A DNA stretch of 37,545 nucleotides from Chrysiogenia bacterium (GCA_020434085.1 JAGRBM010000226.1:1-37545); one strand, 5' to 3'. Shown: positions 25,360-33,754, numbered from the stretch's first letter. Numbers and translations are program-made. Notes: generated from the sequence alone by a model not told the origin.

Positions 25360-25838
25360 TTGGCAGCTCCGGCGTGATGATGCATGGATTGCATCGGGCT
25401 CATTGCACCCGAGTGGCCGCGCCCCTGGACTGCGTGTCGCGCTTCCTCGAAACTCATTGCATTTGCGGTTTCAGAGCGATCAACTGCACCGATGCCGTAT
25501 CCCATCGGGGTATCCTGCTCAAGATGAACGAAGCCGACTATAGCCTGCGTCAGCCATTCGTCCTTTGCATGGTGGTGGAAGTAGATTTCCTTCACCATGG
25601 GTTTGTTTGCATCAAGGTAGCTGAAGAGACAGCCCGGATCGTCAAAATCGAGTACGTCTCCGCTGTCTGTTTGAAGCTGCACGGCGAAATGAGGGTCCCC
25701 GATGTGCATGTGGCAATGTGCACACGCCTCCTGATCCCAGGCAATGGGACGAACCCCCTCTTTCGGCTGCTGCAGGTAAAAAACAATGCCGACGACCGCG
25801 ACGAGAACAATTACCCCTGCGATCACAAAGTTCTTCAT
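25356..25838 (-). CDS. nosL: NosL-like copper chaperone
   Basis: 160 residues. An N-terminal hydrophobic segment (about 5-21) without lipobox suggests a membrane anchor, unlike the usual NosL lipoprotein. The metal site reads CAHCHMHIGDPHFAVQL, where most NosL have CxxCGM; Gly is replaced by His. DFDDPGCLFSYL and EIYFHHHAKDEWL follow. The C-terminus is rich in His and Met, a likely extra copper-binding tail. NosL delivers Cu(I) to the N2O reductase assembly complex. It overlaps nosF (25835-25838) and nosY by 4 bp each. Confidence 0.85.
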   Translation of the reverse strand: MKNFVIAGVIVLVAVVGIVFYLQQPKEGVRPIAWDQEACAHCHMHIGDPHFAVQLQTDSGDVLDFDDPGCLFSYLDANKPMVKEIYFHHHAKDEWLTQAIVGFVHLEQDTPMGYGIGAVDRSETANAMSFEEARHAVQGRGHSGAMSPMQSMHHHAGAAK

Positions 25839-26746
25839 GAGTGTTCCTTCTCGCTCGCAGGACTGCCATTGCCATGAACGATCTGCAATTCGTGCAGATC
25901 GTTCACAATAAGATCTTCGATTTCACCGCCCCAACGAGTCATCAGTTCCCGCACGGCATCAAGCTTGGTCTGCCATTCAACAAAGACCGTATAGCGATTA
26001 CCAGAGAGCTTTCGAAAACCACGTTCCGCCAACCATGTCGCCAGTTCCCCGGACGGCTCGCTCACCCGGAGTTCAATCACCGCGCGTCCCAGCGAGGCGA
26101 CAAACTGCTCGACCGGCCCATCCGCCACCAGGCGCCCGCCCTCGAGTGCCACGACCCTACCGACGAGGTGGCGCACTTCCTCGACCCGGTGACTGCAGAG
26201 CACGAGTGTCGTGCTCTCCGAAAGCTCGCCACATAGTTCAAAGAAATGCCGCCGCGCATCGGCATCGAGGCTGGCAGTCGGTTCATCCATGATGAGGAGA
26301 TCGGGCTCAGTCGCAAGCGCGAGTGCAATCAGCAGCTTTTGCTTCATGCCGCCCGACAGGTCCCTGAATGGTTTTGTTTCGTGCTCTGCCGGGCGAAATC
26401 CCAGGGTTTCGGAGAGCCCGTGGACGCGATCCTTGTCGATCTCCCGAATGCGACAGATGGTCTGAATGAGTTGGCCGACCGGCACCCCGAACTGCGGCGC
26501 GATCTGCGGCACGTACGCGACATTCCTGGCGAGCTGCTCTCGTTGCGTGAACGGAGACGAGGAGCCGACCAGAACCGCTCCTTCCGCCCCCAACATGCCC
26601 ATCAGGACGCGAAGCAAAGTGGTCTTGCCCGAACCGTTGGGACCGATCAGCGCAACCCGCTCGCCTGTCTCGATGCTCAGACACAATCGGTCGATCGCCG
26701 GAGTCTGGCCGAAGCGTTTGATCAGGTTTTCTAGCTCAATGCGCAT
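25835..26746 (-). CDS. nosF: NosF-type ABC ATPase
   Basis: 303 residues. Walker A GPNGSGKTTLL, signature LSGGMKQK, Walker B LLIMDEPTASLD and switch His CSHR are all intact. A C-terminal extension of ~90 residues follows, as in other NosF. It energises the NosDFY complex used for CuZ maturation. It begins 35 bp after nosD and overlaps nosL by 4 bp. Confidence 0.9.
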   Translation of the reverse strand: MRIELENLIKRFGQTPAIDRLCLSIETGERVALIGPNGSGKTTLLRVLMGMLGAEGAVLVGSSSPFTQREQLARNVAYVPQIAPQFGVPVGQLIQTICRIREIDKDRVHGLSETLGFRPAEHETKPFRDLSGGMKQKLLIALALATEPDLLIMDEPTASLDADARRHFFELCGELSESTTLVLCSHRVEEVRHLVGRVVALEGGRLVADGPVEQFVASLGRAVIELRVSEPSGELATWLAERGFRKLSGNRYTVFVEWQTKLDAVRELMTRWGGEIEDLIVNDLHELQIVHGNGSPASEKEHS

Positions 26747-26781
26747 TCACTTGTCCGCTTCGGGGCACTCCCCGTCAATTC

Positions 26782-28230
26782 TCAGTATTTGCTATGCTCT
26801 TCTTCGCTACTGCTTTGCGCCTGCTCGGCATTGAGAGCTCCCGCGTCGCCCTCGAGTGCAAAAATCCCGCGCCTGTCCAGAATCGATTTAACTGTCGGCG
26901 CGGAGCCAGAACGGTCCGCCTGCTTGATCAAAGGCTGCTCGTCTTTCATCAAAAGTTCCGGCTGGTACATGGGGACCAGGCGCGACGAGGTCTCCAACAG
27001 GAACATCGCCAAGGAGCCCGCAAATAGTTTCAACTGAGGGTAACGGTTGACGAGGGCATCCACAACCGAACGAAGCTCAAACGGGACGTCTCCGATTCCG
27101 TCGCCGTCAAAGTCATAGCCTTCATAAAGATCATAGTAGTTCCGTGTCCACTCCACCCCAAGCGCATCACCTCCGCCTTCGATGCTGATCAGGCGCAGGT
27201 TGTCCTTGAGCGTATTGGCCACGAATTCATTCTGATGGGGGCTGCTGTGAAAGGTGATACCAATATCACCAAGCCGAACCTCGTTGTGCGCAAACAGGTT
27301 TCGATCGTCCTGATACAGCGGTGAGTTGTCTAGATAGATTCCTACCGAGTTGTGAATGTAGCGATTGCCCACGACTTCCAGGTTTCCGGACTCCTTGAGT
27401 CCGAGCCCCATGCCCGCCGCACCTGCCGCATCGGCAAAAAGATTGTTCCTGATCAGCAAATTGCGGCTGTACATCACGAACACACCGACGACGTTCCCGA
27501 CGAAATGATTGTCCCGGATCACATTCCGGGAGCTGTACATGAAATGCGTCCCATAGCGCCCGTTCGACACCTGATTGTCTCGAATGATGTTTTCTGGAGA
27601 ATACCAAACCACCATATCCCGGCACTGATCGAGCCGATTGCCGGAGATCAAAGATTTTCTGGTTTCCCATAGCCGGATGCCGTCGCCCCGCATCCCCAGC
27701 GCCCGCTTCCCACGACACACAATGGAAGTGTCTTCAATGCTCAGGTGATTGACCTTCTGGGAAGTAATACCAAACAGGACATCCTCGATGACAAGATTTT
27801 GAATCTTCACGTCGTTCGATTCAGAGACAAAAATTCCCGCGTCCTGCGCGACGTAGTCCTGTCCGCTTCCCGTGATCGTAAACCCGTCCAGCACGACATT
27901 GTCGGCTTTGATGAAGAACGTGGAGCCTCGATCCGGGTTGTGAATCACCGCGTCGCGCGGCCCGCTGATTGTCAGGGACTTGCTGATTCTGAATGCGCCC
28001 TGGAAAGTGCCGGAAGCAAGGCAGAGCCGCTCGCCCTCGGGTGCGGCGTCGATTGCCGATTGAAGGTCCTGCCGGGATTGAATCGTGCGACAGGCGCTCC
28101 GGGCTCCGCCCTTGTCCGCCGGATGCCGGGCTCCGATCGGCTGGGATTGGGCATGCAACGCGCCAACAACAATATTGAACAGACCAAGCAGCCCGCTCGC
28201 GGCAGCAACCAGGAGCTTCCCCCGACTCAT
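26782..28230 (-). CDS. nosD: NosD periplasmic copper-processing protein
   Basis: 482 residues. A hydrophobic signal segment at ~5-27 ends near ALHAQS. The body is a right-handed beta-helix of repeated Asn/Gly/Ile-rich turns (NVVLDGFTITGSG, NLVIEDVLFGIT and so on), including a conserved NosD stretch around SPENIIRDNQVSNGRYGTHF. The ~60-residue C-terminal tail after the helix is polar and Gln/Ser/Glu-rich and looks specific to this lineage. NosD receives copper from NosL and acts with NosFY in CuZ assembly. The ATG follows GAAGGAGTCGACACG. Confidence 0.92.
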   Translation of the reverse strand: MSRGKLLVAAASGLLGLFNIVVGALHAQSQPIGARHPADKGGARSACRTIQSRQDLQSAIDAAPEGERLCLASGTFQGAFRISKSLTISGPRDAVIHNPDRGSTFFIKADNVVLDGFTITGSGQDYVAQDAGIFVSESNDVKIQNLVIEDVLFGITSQKVNHLSIEDTSIVCRGKRALGMRGDGIRLWETRKSLISGNRLDQCRDMVVWYSPENIIRDNQVSNGRYGTHFMYSSRNVIRDNHFVGNVVGVFVMYSRNLLIRNNLFADAAGAAGMGLGLKESGNLEVVGNRYIHNSVGIYLDNSPLYQDDRNLFAHNEVRLGDIGITFHSSPHQNEFVANTLKDNLRLISIEGGGDALGVEWTRNYYDLYEGYDFDGDGIGDVPFELRSVVDALVNRYPQLKLFAGSLAMFLLETSSRLVPMYQPELLMKDEQPLIKQADRSGSAPTVKSILDRRGIFALEGDAGALNAEQAQSSSEEEHSKY

Positions 28231-28273
28231 CGTGTCGACTCCTTCGGAGATTCGGCTGTTCAGAAGGCGCGCG

Positions 28274-28969
28274 CTACGCCTTCACCCGGTCACCCTCTTC
28301 GGCACCAGAAGTGGCAGAAGTCCCACCGGAACCGACCGTCATGTTCGGGCACACGAAGTGACATTCGTGTCGAAGCCTGCATCCCCAGCAAATCCGTCGC
28401 TTGATGTACCACGCCACCGTAATCACCACAAACCCAAGCAGCGCCAGATAAAAACCGGCGGCCGGCGTGGCAATCGTTTCGAACTGGCCGACCGCCCCCT
28501 TTCCCAGGAGTGTGGGAGTAAAAGGCGCGATGGTAATCGGGGCTCGCGGATCCAGATGGTTCCCAAACTGATAGAGCCAGTAAAAACTGTCCCCGATAAA
28601 GGCAAGGGGAAAGACCAGGCCCGGCGCGAGCGCCAGCCACGAATACTTGCGGCTCGGCACCAGCACGAATACCAGCAGGCTCACACAAAGCACGCCGACA
28701 GCATACGGGGCGATCGCGCGCTCCAAAACCGCAGCCTCATCCAACGAGCGCATGCCGATGTAATGGTTAAGCCCGCTGACTTCACCCACATCGCCTTCGA
28801 GATGGTCCAATCCGATCTGGATTCTCAGTCCCTGAGGGTACTGCGGCGCCAGCAATGTGAAGTTCCAGTAGGGAAGAAAGAACGATGCGACATAGATACC
28901 GATCGCCAGACAAACAAGGCCCAGAACGATCAGACGTTGTTGCTTTTCCTTGTCGGCATGTGTGCTCAT
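28274..28969 (-). CDS. Four-TM membrane protein of clade II nos clusters (NosB-like)
   Basis: 231 residues from the ATG of MSTHADKEK; a longer frame to 29047 overlaps the cytochrome gene and begins with unlikely sequence. Four hydrophobic segments are apparent (about 16-38, 110-130, 135-155, 190-210). The C-terminal cytoplasmic part has four Cys (CWGCRLRHECHFVC), a possible metal or Fe-S site. A membrane protein of this kind, sometimes called NosB, is a marker of clade II nos loci, where it may help quinol-linked electron delivery. The assignment rests on position and topology. The Cys cluster is worth noting. Confidence 0.6.
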   Translation of the reverse strand: MSTHADKEKQQRLIVLGLVCLAIGIYVASFFLPYWNFTLLAPQYPQGLRIQIGLDHLEGDVGEVSGLNHYIGMRSLDEAAVLERAIAPYAVGVLCVSLLVFVLVPSRKYSWLALAPGLVFPLAFIGDSFYWLYQFGNHLDPRAPITIAPFTPTLLGKGAVGQFETIATPAAGFYLALLGFVVITVAWYIKRRICWGCRLRHECHFVCPNMTVGSGGTSATSGAEEGDRVKA

Positions 28970-29018
28970 CGACTCGGCCCCAAACGCGCGCGCCCCATCG
29001 ACACCGCAAGCCCCGCCA

Positions 29019-29546
29019 TCACTTGGCCGGCGGTTTCTGAGTTGCAAGATATGCGATGATCGCCTTGGTTTCGTCAGGGGTGACCCCTTGATTGGCCATC
29101 GGCGTAAAATGCGTCGCGAGCAGTTGCTTTGCGACCGGATCCTTCTCCAGCATCATCTCCGGATGCTGGATCATGCGGGCCATCCATTTGACCGTGCGGC
29201 GCTCGGTCACTCCGCCCAGAGCCGGGCCGACCAGCTTCATATCCATACGATGGCAGGCAACACACCCCTTTGACTCAAAGAGCCCCTTGCCCTTCTCAAT
29301 CATCGCCGGATCCGTGGAGATTTCGTCGACGCCGCCGTAGGGAATCGATTCAGGGCCATCGGGACCAACCTGCGGTTCCGCAGCCGGCTCGGCCTTCTTC
29401 GCGGCGGCCGGTGCTGTGGCCTGCGCCTTGGGCTTCTCTTTCTCTTTTGGCGAACTGCTGCATCCAAACGCCCCCGACGAGACGAAGACAGCTACCAGGG
29501 CCATCACAAAATAAGAGCTGAAGCGATTCCGGTACGAAATATTCAT
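29019..29546 (-). CDS. Lipoprotein monohaem c-type cytochrome
   Basis: 175 residues. Signal sequence with lipobox ending FGC (~29), then an Ala/Lys/Pro-rich linker of ~45 residues and a cytochrome c domain with haem-binding CVACH (~97) and axial Met in FTPMANQG. Located directly after nosZ, it is the likely periplasmic electron donor to N2O reductase. The linker would let the haem reach NosZ from the membrane. The ATG follows AAGGATTGATCA. Confidence 0.88.
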   Translation of the reverse strand: MNISYRNRFSSYFVMALVAVFVSSGAFGCSSSPKEKEKPKAQATAPAAAKKAEPAAEPQVGPDGPESIPYGGVDEISTDPAMIEKGKGLFESKGCVACHRMDMKLVGPALGGVTERRTVKWMARMIQHPEMMLEKDPVAKQLLATHFTPMANQGVTPDETKAIIAYLATQKPPAK

Positions 29547-29593
29547 TGATCAATCCTTAATCATCGTCGTGTTGTATTCCTGCAAAGATGCCA

Positions 29594-29616
29594 CCGATCC
29601 CGGTTCACGGAATCGG
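29594..29616 (-). other. Intercistronic hairpin between nosZ and cytochrome gene
   Basis: On the transcript: CCGATTCCG / CGGGATCGG stem with one T-G pair and a TGAAC loop. No U-tract follows, so it is more likely a stabilising or attenuating hairpin giving more nosZ than downstream message than a full terminator. Confidence 0.35.
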
Positions 29617-29646
29617 CGGCATGCATCGCAAATCCAGGCTGAAAAC

Positions 29647-31662
29647 TTAGCTGCCTTCCTTCGGCTCCACAAGCAGATAGCCCGCCATTTCCAGATGCAG
29701 GGCACTGCAGAACTCCGTGCAGTACATCGGCCATACGCCCGGCCGGTCGGCCTTGAACGTGATATTCACGTGTTTGCCGGGCTCCAGGCTGGCGCTGATA
29801 TTGTGGCTGTTGATCGTAAATCCATGGGTTGCATCCTTGGCCTGCTCCACGTTTGTCAGGTGAAGATGAACGACATCGCCCTCCTTGACCCGGATCAGAT
29901 CGGGCGTGAAGTGCGACCGGATCGCCGACATGTAGACATGCACGCCATCGGCCTTGCGCTCGATCTTTTCTCCGCCGGGCGTGACGGCATATGGATCCTT
30001 CGCACCCGTTACCGGGTTGAATCCCATCGGATAGATTTCTTCGGCATGAATCTTGTCGGCCTTGATGATCTGCGCATAGTGCGGCTCACCCAGGGGAAGC
30101 GGCATGTCATAGAGCAGTTCCATTTTCTCACCAGTAATATCGATGAGCTGGAAATTCTGCGGAAGCAGAGGGCCAACATTCTGGAAGCGGTCAACTGCCC
30201 ACTTGTTCATCGAAACCAGGTAATTGCCGTCCGGACTGACAGTATCACCTTCAGCCGCCGTAATGTGGCCCACGTTGTAGTGCACCGGAATCTTGTCGAT
30301 CAACTTGAGGTCCTTGAGGGACCACTTGGCAACCTTCGACTCGATAAAGACGGACGTATAGACGTTGCCCTTCCCGTCGTACTGCGAGTGCAGCGGGCCC
30401 AGTCCGATCTCAACCTGGCCGCGAATGGACTTTTCAAACGGCAGAATCGGAACACCGTAGGGATCCCTGCCGGCATAGTCCTTGTTCTTGATCAGTTCCT
30501 GAATCTTGGCGAAGTTGTAAACCGTGCCATGGGTGTCGAGTTTGCCGCTGACCACCATCTCGGTACCATCGGGGGTCACGTCCACGCCATGCGGGCTCTT
30601 GGGCTCCGGAATGAAGTGAAGAAGCCCCTCGTCGATGGCTGTCTGAAGACGGATGACGCGCATGTCCGCGATCTTTTCCGTCTTCCCGGCCGCGGCAACC
30701 TTCTCCGCGGCTTTCCAGTTGATCACATGGAGATAGTCCATGTCGTTCTGGGAAGCGCCGGATTCCATGGGCGGATTGCCATCCAGAATGCCCCCCCACG
30801 AACGCTCGGTATTGAAGGAGTTGATGAAGACCCACCCGTCGGACACGAGCTTGCCGGCGTCCGAAAGATCCTGTGAATACGGGGGCAACTCGATCGCGAA
30901 GGAGTTCTCTTTCTCGATCCGGCCCTTCTCGCGATTGAACTTCCAGAAGATTACCGCGCCACGGTATTTCTCGTTGTATTCCTCGATCGGCGCATATGCG
31001 AGGCCAAGCGGCGCAGGATACTGCGCGCCCTCGACCACGTAGTCAGTATTCGGCGTCACGAAGGCTCCGCCATGCTCCGAACGCATGAGCTCGGAACCGA
31101 CGATCTGTTTGGTCGCAAAGTCCTTCAGATCGATTACCGCAATGCGCGGATTGGCCTTGTCATTGACGAACAGGAACTGGCCATCGTAATCGCCGGCTGT
31201 TTCGCTCAGCGCGGGGTGGTGCATGTCCGCCCACGTGATCTCGCGACCGTATTTCTTTCCGCCTTCAAGAATCTTCCCGGACTCATCCCCGTATGCATAG
31301 CCCTGCCACGGCTCGGGAGTGAAAACACCGATGTATTTGAGGATGCGCATACTGGGCAGTCCGATCACGATGACATTGCCCACCTGACCGCCGGAGGCGA
31401 ACAGCAGATAATCATCATGTTTGCCCGTGGGCATGAACGTCTTTACGGCAGCGCGGACGTCAGCCTCGCTGAGTCCGCGTTCCTGCATGATTTGCGCGAC
31501 GGTCTCCGAGGCCCCGCCGCCGGCACCGCCCTCGTTGGCCGCCTGGTGCTGTTCACATGCACCGACCATCACCGAGAGCATCAGGGCTGCCCCGATGAGT
31601 CCGGTTACGACCCCCCGACGTGACTTCCGAGCCGCTGTCTTATTCCCTTTTTCCCGGTTCAT
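29647..31662 (-). CDS. nosZ: Nitrous oxide reductase NosZ, clade II type
   Basis: 671 residues from the ATG at 31662 (preceded by GGAGAAGAGGG); in-frame upstream ATG at 31746 gives an implausible N-terminus. It reduces N2O to N2. CuZ ligands are recognisable in order: MHHPALSE, SEHGGAF, SPHGVD, GPLHSQY, NVGHITA and EPHYAQ (seven His with the HH pair). The CuA site is C-x3-C-x3-H-x2-M (CTEFCSALHLEM) near the C-terminus. The leader has a paired Arg (KSRRGVV) followed by a hydrophobic stretch and a lipobox-like VGAC at about residue 36, so the enzyme may be a membrane-anchored lipoprotein. Gene order nosZ-cyt c-membrane protein-DFLY and absence of nosR fit clade II. Confidence 0.95.
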   Translation of the reverse strand: MNREKGNKTAARKSRRGVVTGLIGAALMLSVMVGACEQHQAANEGGAGGGASETVAQIMQERGLSEADVRAAVKTFMPTGKHDDYLLFASGGQVGNVIVIGLPSMRILKYIGVFTPEPWQGYAYGDESGKILEGGKKYGREITWADMHHPALSETAGDYDGQFLFVNDKANPRIAVIDLKDFATKQIVGSELMRSEHGGAFVTPNTDYVVEGAQYPAPLGLAYAPIEEYNEKYRGAVIFWKFNREKGRIEKENSFAIELPPYSQDLSDAGKLVSDGWVFINSFNTERSWGGILDGNPPMESGASQNDMDYLHVINWKAAEKVAAAGKTEKIADMRVIRLQTAIDEGLLHFIPEPKSPHGVDVTPDGTEMVVSGKLDTHGTVYNFAKIQELIKNKDYAGRDPYGVPILPFEKSIRGQVEIGLGPLHSQYDGKGNVYTSVFIESKVAKWSLKDLKLIDKIPVHYNVGHITAAEGDTVSPDGNYLVSMNKWAVDRFQNVGPLLPQNFQLIDITGEKMELLYDMPLPLGEPHYAQIIKADKIHAEEIYPMGFNPVTGAKDPYAVTPGGEKIERKADGVHVYMSAIRSHFTPDLIRVKEGDVVHLHLTNVEQAKDATHGFTINSHNISASLEPGKHVNITFKADRPGVWPMYCTEFCSALHLEMAGYLLVEPKEGS

Positions 31663-32134
31663 CCCTCTTCTCCTTCGCCAATCTCTAATTTCAGTTTCGA
31701 AACACGATAGCAAAACGGGAGCATCCCCGCACGCCTGCCTTGGCATTCATATTCGCGGCCATGATTCCGATGGGAAGCGGGGCCTGAAACCATTGAGCTA
31801 AATCCCTGTTTTCCCGGGGAAAGAGGACCAAAGCAGCAGTTGCAGCCCACTTTTGCCGCTCCCCCCGCCCCCGATTTGCTACCATCTTCTGGACGGCCAG
31901 CCCAGTGAACCACAAGCGCAAAATTTCTACCTATGACAAGAATCATAGCCTATACCACACGCGGCCGCGGCCAACTTCACTTGATCTATTCCTGGCCGGC
32001 AATGTGGTGGGCTTTTTCGGTGCCTGTGGCAACGGGTAATATCGCGGTTTGGCAGGCAATAGCTCCTGACCTCCCACGCTCCATCGGCCCCGCACACTCC
32101 CCCGCGGGGATTACACACTGAATACACACCTCTC
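31663..32134. other. Intergenic region upstream of nosZ, no credible gene
   Basis: About 470 bp between the nosZ start and the right direct repeat. A short frame at 31933-32121 has no ribosome site and no recognisable content. The clearest element is the Crp/Fnr-like site at 31932-31947. A CCCCGCGGGG palindrome lies near 32100-32109. No obvious -35/-10 pair for nosZ was found. Confidence 0.6.
31932..31947. promoter_or_regulatory. Crp/Fnr-like operator upstream of nosZ
   Basis: TATGA-CAAGAA-TCATA, full match to the pattern, extended to an 18-bp inverted repeat CTATGA-N6-TCATAG at 31931-31948. It lies about 270-285 bp before the nosZ start, so a long leader or an upstream-activator position is implied. 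It could alternatively mark the island edge. Confidence 0.55.
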
Positions 32135-32171
32135 GGAGAGTGCCACGGAATGCATTTTCGGGGGGTGAAAG

Positions 32172-32194
<23 letters not shown>
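32135..32194. repeat. Right copy of tRNA-Asp-derived direct repeat (att-like)
   Basis: Near-identical partner of 119-178. It covers 37 bp downstream of the tRNA 3' end plus 23 bp of the tRNA (CCA, acceptor, T-arm). The tRNA is complete on this side, as expected for the tRNA-proximal attachment junction. Confidence 0.75.
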
Positions 32195-32248
<54 letters not shown>

Positions 32249-32300
32249 AGCGGTATCGATCTTGTGCGACGGCGGACCCGGGAGAGAGCCTTTGTGCCGC

Positions 32301-32376
32301 TGGTGGGCGGTACTGGGCTCGAACCAGTGACCCCTGCCTTGTAAGGGCAGTGCTCTCCCAGCTGAGCTAACCGCCC
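32301..32376 (-). tRNA. tRNA-Val (TAC)
   Basis: On the minus strand: acceptor GGGCGGT pairing with ACCGCCC, discriminator A and encoded CCA, D-arm GCTCAGCTGGGAGAGC, anticodon loop CTTACAA (TAC), T-loop TTCGAGC. 76 nt. It is 52 bp upstream of tRNA-Asp on the same strand, probably in one transcript. Confidence 0.95.
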
Positions 32377-32480
32377 CAGGTTAGGGCGCCCTTTTTACAC
32401 CTCAGGCATTTGGGTGTCAACGCGCCAGAGAGCCTTTTTTGGGGGGCCTGGACGATTTTTGGAGGATGTCTGCGCGCGCC

Positions 32481-33065
32481 TTATTGCGGGTAGCGCGCGG
32501 CCAGTTCGGTGCGCCGGTTCCAGCGCTGCCCATCCCATTCGTGAAGCTGCACATCGCCGGAGATGCGCACGTAGAGGGCGAGGTTCTCCCCCTGGTTCGA
32601 GCGCAGATAGATCAGACCGGGGAATCCCTCAAGCAGACCGCCACCGAACAGGAGTGTGTTGTTTTCAAAAGTCACGCCGTCGTCGGCAACGGCCAGGTTC
32701 GTTCCGTCTTCGAGGAGCAGGCTTGGGAAGGGCTGCACTTTCTCGTCGTAGCCGAAGGTCAGCGATCCGGGCAGGGAGAGCTGTGAGCGCGGGGCTGCAG
32801 CGCCGCCGGGCTCGCCCTCAAAGAAGGCGACGCTTCGCCCGGCCGGATCAAAAGCCAGGTAGGCATTGCCCGACTCCACCGAGGCATGACGGGCGCTCAG
32901 CACGAGCTTTTCCAGCGCGTGCGCGGTTTCCTGCAGCTCTACCTGGGGGCGATACTCGTAGTAGTTGGGCATCGCGAACAGACCCAGGATCACCAGCAGA
33001 ACAAGGGGCGCCACCAGCTCCAACCAATGAAGCCGGGGCCCCGGCCAAGGACCCGTCTCGTTCAT
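32481..33065 (-). CDS. Type IV pilin/pseudopilin-like protein (GspH/FimT-like)
   Basis: 194 residues. A hydrophobic N-terminal helix begins HWLELVAPLVLLVILGLFAMPNY, followed by polar sequence with the FimT/GspH-like ALEKLVLSARHASVESGNAYLAF and a beta-rich C-terminal half. The Glu five residues into the presumed mature protein (LHWLE) is present, but the residue before the cleavage point is Arg where prepilins have Gly/Ala, so processing is uncertain. It lies outside the putative island. The ribosome site is weak. A membrane-anchored minor pilin is the best guess. Confidence 0.6.
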   Translation of the reverse strand: MNETGPWPGPRLHWLELVAPLVLLVILGLFAMPNYYEYRPQVELQETAHALEKLVLSARHASVESGNAYLAFDPAGRSVAFFEGEPGGAAAPRSQLSLPGSLTFGYDEKVQPFPSLLLEDGTNLAVADDGVTFENNTLLFGGGLLEGFPGLIYLRSNQGENLALYVRISGDVQLHEWDGQRWNRRTELAARYPQ

Positions 33066-33103
33066 GGCTTGAGAGATAATCGATTTGCAGGGGGGTGTAA
33101 ATC

Positions 33104-33126
33104 AAAAGGGGGCGCAATGCGCCCCC
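33104..33126 (-). terminator. Intrinsic terminator after small basic protein gene
   Basis: Stem GGGGGCGC / GCGCCCCC with a three-base loop, followed on the minus strand by TTTTGATTT. It ends the transcript of 33198-33386 just upstream of the pilin-like gene. Confidence 0.75.
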
Positions 33127-33197
33127 TGTGTGGATTCAATCAGGTTGGTTCGAGTGGCCTGCTCCCACCTTCATGGGGAGGGCTCACCTCGCGGCGC

Positions 33198-33386
33198 TCA
33201 GGCGCTCTGGCGGTAATCTTCAGAGTCGTCGTGCTGGAGCTGGCGGCGAAGCTCACTGATGCTCTCGCGCAGGTCCTTGCCCGCTTCACGGCAGGCGCGG
33301 CGACGGTTTCGGGCGCGCGCCTTGGCGTAGCGCTCCATGCGGTCCCCATACTCATGCGGCTTGCTGGTTTCGTGTTCGGCGGTCAT
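33198..33386 (-). CDS. Small charged hypothetical protein
   Basis: 62 residues, highly charged (Arg/Glu/Asp-rich), probably a single helix or coiled coil from residue ~16 on; no domain recognised. The ATG follows AAAGGGATTGAGCC, and a strong terminator lies downstream, which supports a real gene over a chance frame. Confidence 0.55.
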   Translation of the reverse strand: MTAEHETSKPHEYGDRMERYAKARARNRRRACREAGKDLRESISELRRQLQHDDSEDYRQSA

Positions 33387-33754
33387 GGCTCAATCCCTTT
33401 CTCTACCTGGGCTTCCTGCGGCGCTTCACGCATCCGCACGCGTCGCCTGAGCCTTTCTATCGCAGGCTCCATACCAAGTGCCCCATTCCAGCCGCGTAAA
33501 TGAATGTAAAATGAAATCCTTTGTGATATCAAGGAATTAGAGCTGACCATCGGTCATCCGTTCGATGCCGCCTTTCCCGGGTGGCAGGGAATAAAGCGCG
33601 ACAGCTATGAACTTTTTTCATACTTTGCCGGATTTGGGCAGTCTCACGCGCCCAAAAATGGGGTTGCCCCCCGGCGCTCCCGTGACCCATTCTGCCTGAA
33701 GAGCCGGCCTTGGGCCGCTGCCCCGTGAGCCACCTCCAAACCGAAGGGAACGAC
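33387..33754. other. Intergenic region, no gene seen
   Basis: Between the divergent small charged gene and the histone-like gene. It is AT-richer than its surroundings around 33495-33540, consistent with promoters, but no clear hexamer pair is visible. It holds an inverted repeat TATGAA-N5-TTCATA at 33606-33622. Confidence 0.5.

Noticed and set aside
28085-29059. Long plus-strand open frame opposite nosD and the membrane protein
   Set aside because: Antisense shadow caused by high GC; the minus-strand proteins have clear signal, TM and family features.
29547-29566. TTGATCAATCCTTAATCA upstream of the cytochrome gene as an Fnr box
   Set aside because: Half-sites are 8 apart instead of 4 and it overlaps the ribosome-binding site.
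29569-30876. Plus-strand open frame of 435 codons opposite nosZ
   Set aside because: Shadow of nosZ, whose copper-ligand motifs are unambiguous.
31933-32121. Possible small gene between nosZ and tRNA-Asp
   Set aside because: No ribosome-binding site, no recognisable content, and it overlaps the palindromic operator and the repeat flank.
32414-33079. Plus-strand Arg/Pro-rich frame opposite the pilin-like gene
   Set aside because: Low-complexity composition typical of an antisense high-GC frame; the minus strand gives a sensible hydrophobic helix and GspH/FimT-like pattern.
33606-33622. TATGAA-N5-TTCATA inverted repeat upstream of the histone-like gene as another Crp/Fnr site
   Set aside because: Spacing between the TGA and TCA cores is 7, not 6, and it lies outside the island.
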